NCBI GenBank assembly: GCA_031969915.1 | Contig: DALYJJ010000232.1 | Location: forward strand, 1-6,664 | Reading direction: 5' to 3' | DNA length: 6,664 nucleotides | Source: DALYJJ01 sp031969915 | GTDB taxonomy: Bacteria > Acidobacteriota > Terriglobia > Bryobacterales > Bryobacteraceae | In this document: positions 4,963 to 6,664 of the stretch, piece after piece | Layout: each line of letters begins with the position of its first letter | Numbering within the stretch: position 1 is the first letter of the stretch | Position numbers and translations under genes: made by a program | The notes under the pieces: generated by a model | What the model was told of the DNA's origin: nothing | Database searches by the model: none | Seen by the model: only the letters and a program-made list of their open reading frames with translations

Positions 4963-6664
4963 CTAGTGCAGGAACTGAAACTCGGGACTCATGAGGATCG
5001 ACCAGAGCAGGTCTTCGAGGCCTGCCGCGGTCTTGACCAAAGGTTCGGCCAACTTGCGCTCGGCGAGCGTGGGCGCGCGGGCCAGCAGATACCGGTACAG
5101 GTGGCCTGCGAGGTCGCCCGTGCCGGAGGGCTTCGGCGGCTCCGACTCGAGGCGCACGAGCCGCTCCGGATCGGGTTTGGCGGTGAAAACGAAGAAGCGC
5201 AGCGCGGGGCTGATGTCGCTCTTTCGCGAGGCGTCGTCGATGACCGCGCGGGCGCGGAAGCGCGTATAGCCCTTGCCGGCGATGTCGATGGCGCGCGCGA
5301 AGGGGACCTTCACGGGCATCAGTCCGTCGATGGGTGTCGATCCGCCGGGGCCGATCAACTCGGCCTTCGCCCATCCGGCCACGACGCGGTCGGGGTCGTA
5401 GGAGTCAATGTCCTCGATGAGCAGGTGCAGTTCGCGCTCGCCGGTGATGTCGATGTCAATCTCCACGCCGCCCGAGCGGAGCAGTTTGCTGTCGAACTTA
5501 TTGGCGGGCGGCGGAGGCAGTTGGCCGAGCAGCGAGAGGGCGGCGCGCTCGAGGCGCTTGGACAGGAGCGGCCCGTTGGTGAGTTCGAGGGCCTGGAGGG
5601 TAGTGGCGGCAACGGCGCGTTCGGTGTAGACCTGATCGCGGATGGGGCGGCCGAGGGCGCGGCTCAGGGGATCGCTCTTGAGGCGCCATTCGCGGGTGGC
5701 GGAGGCGTAGACCTCGTTGCGCGGGGCGCGGACGCGCCAGTCGCCGGAGACGGCGGAGATGGTGTCCTGGAACTGCTCGGCGCTCAGGCGGCGCAGTTCC
5801 GGGCCTTTGAAAACGTAGCTCTGGGCGGGCTCAGTGCGGGTCACGGCCGGGCGCTGGTAGGCGCGGGAGGTGAGGATCTGACGCAACAGGTGATGCAGAT
5901 CGAACTGGTGGTCCGCGAAGTCGGACGCGAGCCAGTCGAGCAGATCCTGGTTCCAGGACGGAGCGTCCATGTCGTCGACCGGTTCGATGAGGCCGCGGCC
6001 GAGCAACTGGCGCCAGTAGCGGTTCACGATGGTGCGGGCGAAGCGGCCGTTCCCGGGCATGGTGAACCACTCGGCGGCGGCCGCGCGACGCGAGTCGAGT
6101 GACGCCTCGAATTTCACGGGCAGATCGGGCACCGGGAACTTGGGCACGGCCGTCCTGCCGGTGGGCACGTCGCAGCGCACCAATTCGAGCCTGTCGTCGG
6201 AGAACATGGCGGCGAGGCCGAAGGTGTCGGCCAGTTTCCAGCGGTTGACGAAGCTGTCGTGGCAGGCGGCGCACTTGAGGTTGATGCCGAGGAAGACCTG
6301 GGCGGCGTTTTGGGCGGCCTGCATGGGCGGTGTCTGGCTGGCGCTGATCACGCCGCGCCAGGTCATGCCCACCAGATACCCGTCAGGGCCGGTCTTCGGC
6401 GCTGGATTGAGGAGCGCGCGGACCATGGCGTCATAGGGCTGGTTGTCCTGCAGGGCGGCGTAGAGCCAGCCGGTGATCGACTTTCGATCGCCGTGATAGA
6501 CGACGCCTTCGTCGTTGCGGAGCAGGTCGTTCCAGAAGCTGATCCAGTGTTCGGCGTAGGGCTGGCGTTGCGCGAGGAGCGCGTCGACGAGCCGGGCCCG
6601 CTTGCCGGGTGAGGCGTCCTTTTCGAAGCCGGCGAGTTGCTGGGGGGAAGGGGGGAGGCCGTGC
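4963..6664 (-). CDS. DUF1549/DUF1553 protein with a CxxCH heme-like motif, N terminus beyond the window
   Basis: Open to the right edge (first whole codon at 6663), with 566 residues visible and the N terminus missing. The visible part begins inside DUF1549: HWISFWNDLLRND (39-51) is the family's characteristic tryptophan-rich segment, and KCAACHDSF (130-138) holds the CxxCH of a possible c-type heme site. DUF1553 follows: RTIVNRYWRQLLGRGLIEPVDD (residues 210-231), LLDWLASDF and LLRQILTSRAYQRP. It resumes at the C terminus with AERKLAEPLV and LEDLLWSILMSPEFQFLH. Between them, residues about 384-497 form a beta-rich insertion (EIDIDITGERELHLLIED, YTRFRARAVIDD) that resembles NPCBM-type carbohydrate-binding modules. 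Planctomycetal members often also carry an N-terminal cytochrome-like (PSD1) domain and a signal peptide, which would lie off the window. The protein is probably periplasmic or envelope-associated and acts with the DUF1501 partner encoded 2 bases downstream. Biochemical role is unknown. Confidence 0.9.
   Translation of the reverse strand, partial: HGLPPSPQQLAGFEKDASPGKRARLVDALLAQRQPYAEHWISFWNDLLRNDEGVVYHGDRKSITGWLYAALQDNQPYDAMVRALLNPAPKTGPDGYLVGMTWRGVISASQTPPMQAAQNAAQVFLGINLKCAACHDSFVNRWKLADTFGLAAMFSDDRLELVRCDVPTGRTAVPKFPVPDLPVKFEASLDSRRAAAAEWFTMPGNGRFARTIVNRYWRQLLGRGLIEPVDDMDAPSWNQDLLDWLASDFADHQFDLHHLLRQILTSRAYQRPAVTRTEPAQSYVFKGPELRRLSAEQFQDTISAVSGDWRVRAPRNEVYASATREWRLKSDPLSRALGRPIRDQVYTERAVAATTLQALELTNGPLLSKRLERAALSLLGQLPPPPANKFDSKLLRSGGVEIDIDITGERELHLLIEDIDSYDPDRVVAGWAKAELIGPGGSTPIDGLMPVKVPFARAIDIAGKGYTRFRARAVIDDASRKSDISPALRFFVFTAKPDPERLVRLESEPPKPSGTGDLAGHLYRYLLARAPTLAERKLAEPLVKTAAGLEDLLWSILMSPEFQFLH

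Noticed and set aside
4961..5374. Upstream extension of the DUF1501 reading frame by 138 codons.
   Set aside because: The extension lies wholly inside the DUF1553 gene in another frame and is Arg/Pro-rich without similarity to anything. It would also bury the twin-arginine signal, which begins at the ATG at 4960.
4891..6102. A 403-codon open frame on the plus strand opposite the DUF1549/DUF1553 gene.
   Set aside because: Its translation is low-complexity Gly/Ala/Val/Glu with no family motifs, and the opposite strand encodes clear conserved domains. Long antisense frames are expected in G+C-rich coding DNA.

Overview
The window is a compact, G+C-rich stretch (roughly two thirds G+C by eye) in which every gene I can support lies on the minus strand. 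Transcription therefore runs from the right edge to the left edge. A DUF1549/DUF1553 gene followed by a Tat-exported DUF1501 gene is a hallmark of Planctomycetota, Verrucomicrobiota and Acidobacteriota. With the high G+C and the style of the sulfate genes, I lean towards a soil Acidobacteriota of the Bryobacterales/Solibacter type, with Planctomycetota as the alternative. This is inference from gene content, not a database match.

Right part (6664 down to 3551): a large secreted-type protein with DUF1549, a CxxCH heme-like site and DUF1553 runs in from beyond the right edge. Two bases after its stop begins a 469-residue DUF1501 protein of the alkaline phosphatase/sulfatase-like superfamily, with a twin-arginine signal peptide. 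They look like one transcription unit. Such pairs are common in these phyla, but their substrate is generally unknown.

Middle (3550 to 3476): a 75-base gap, conspicuously A+T-richer than its surroundings. It carries a plausible sigma70-type promoter (TTGATA, 16 bases, extended GATACT) pointing into the next operon. Two nested inverted repeats overlap its -35 box and form a candidate operator. No intrinsic terminator is visible here.

Left part (3475 to 1): a tightly overlapping assimilatory sulfate reduction operon, cysD, cysN, a siroheme-synthase N-domain gene, then cysH. Overlaps are 1, 4 and 8 bases, suggesting translational coupling. CysD and CysN make APS from sulfate and ATP. CysH has the two cysteine pairs of the [4Fe-4S] APS reductases, so it should reduce APS directly to sulfite. 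The CysG-N-like protein would finish siroheme, the cofactor of sulfite reductase. No APS kinase (CysC) is present, which fits an APS route. cysH is cut by the left edge; sulfite reductase may lie beyond it.

The observation most worth a second look is CysD. It is otherwise canonical but carries a CC...CxxC cysteine quartet, like that of an APS reductase, at positions where the ordinary family has other residues. CysN also ends in a short unexplained alpha/beta-looking tail where fused CysNC proteins carry the APS kinase domain. I see no RNA genes, mobile elements, CRISPR arrays or large repeats, and no gene-free stretch over 300 bases.
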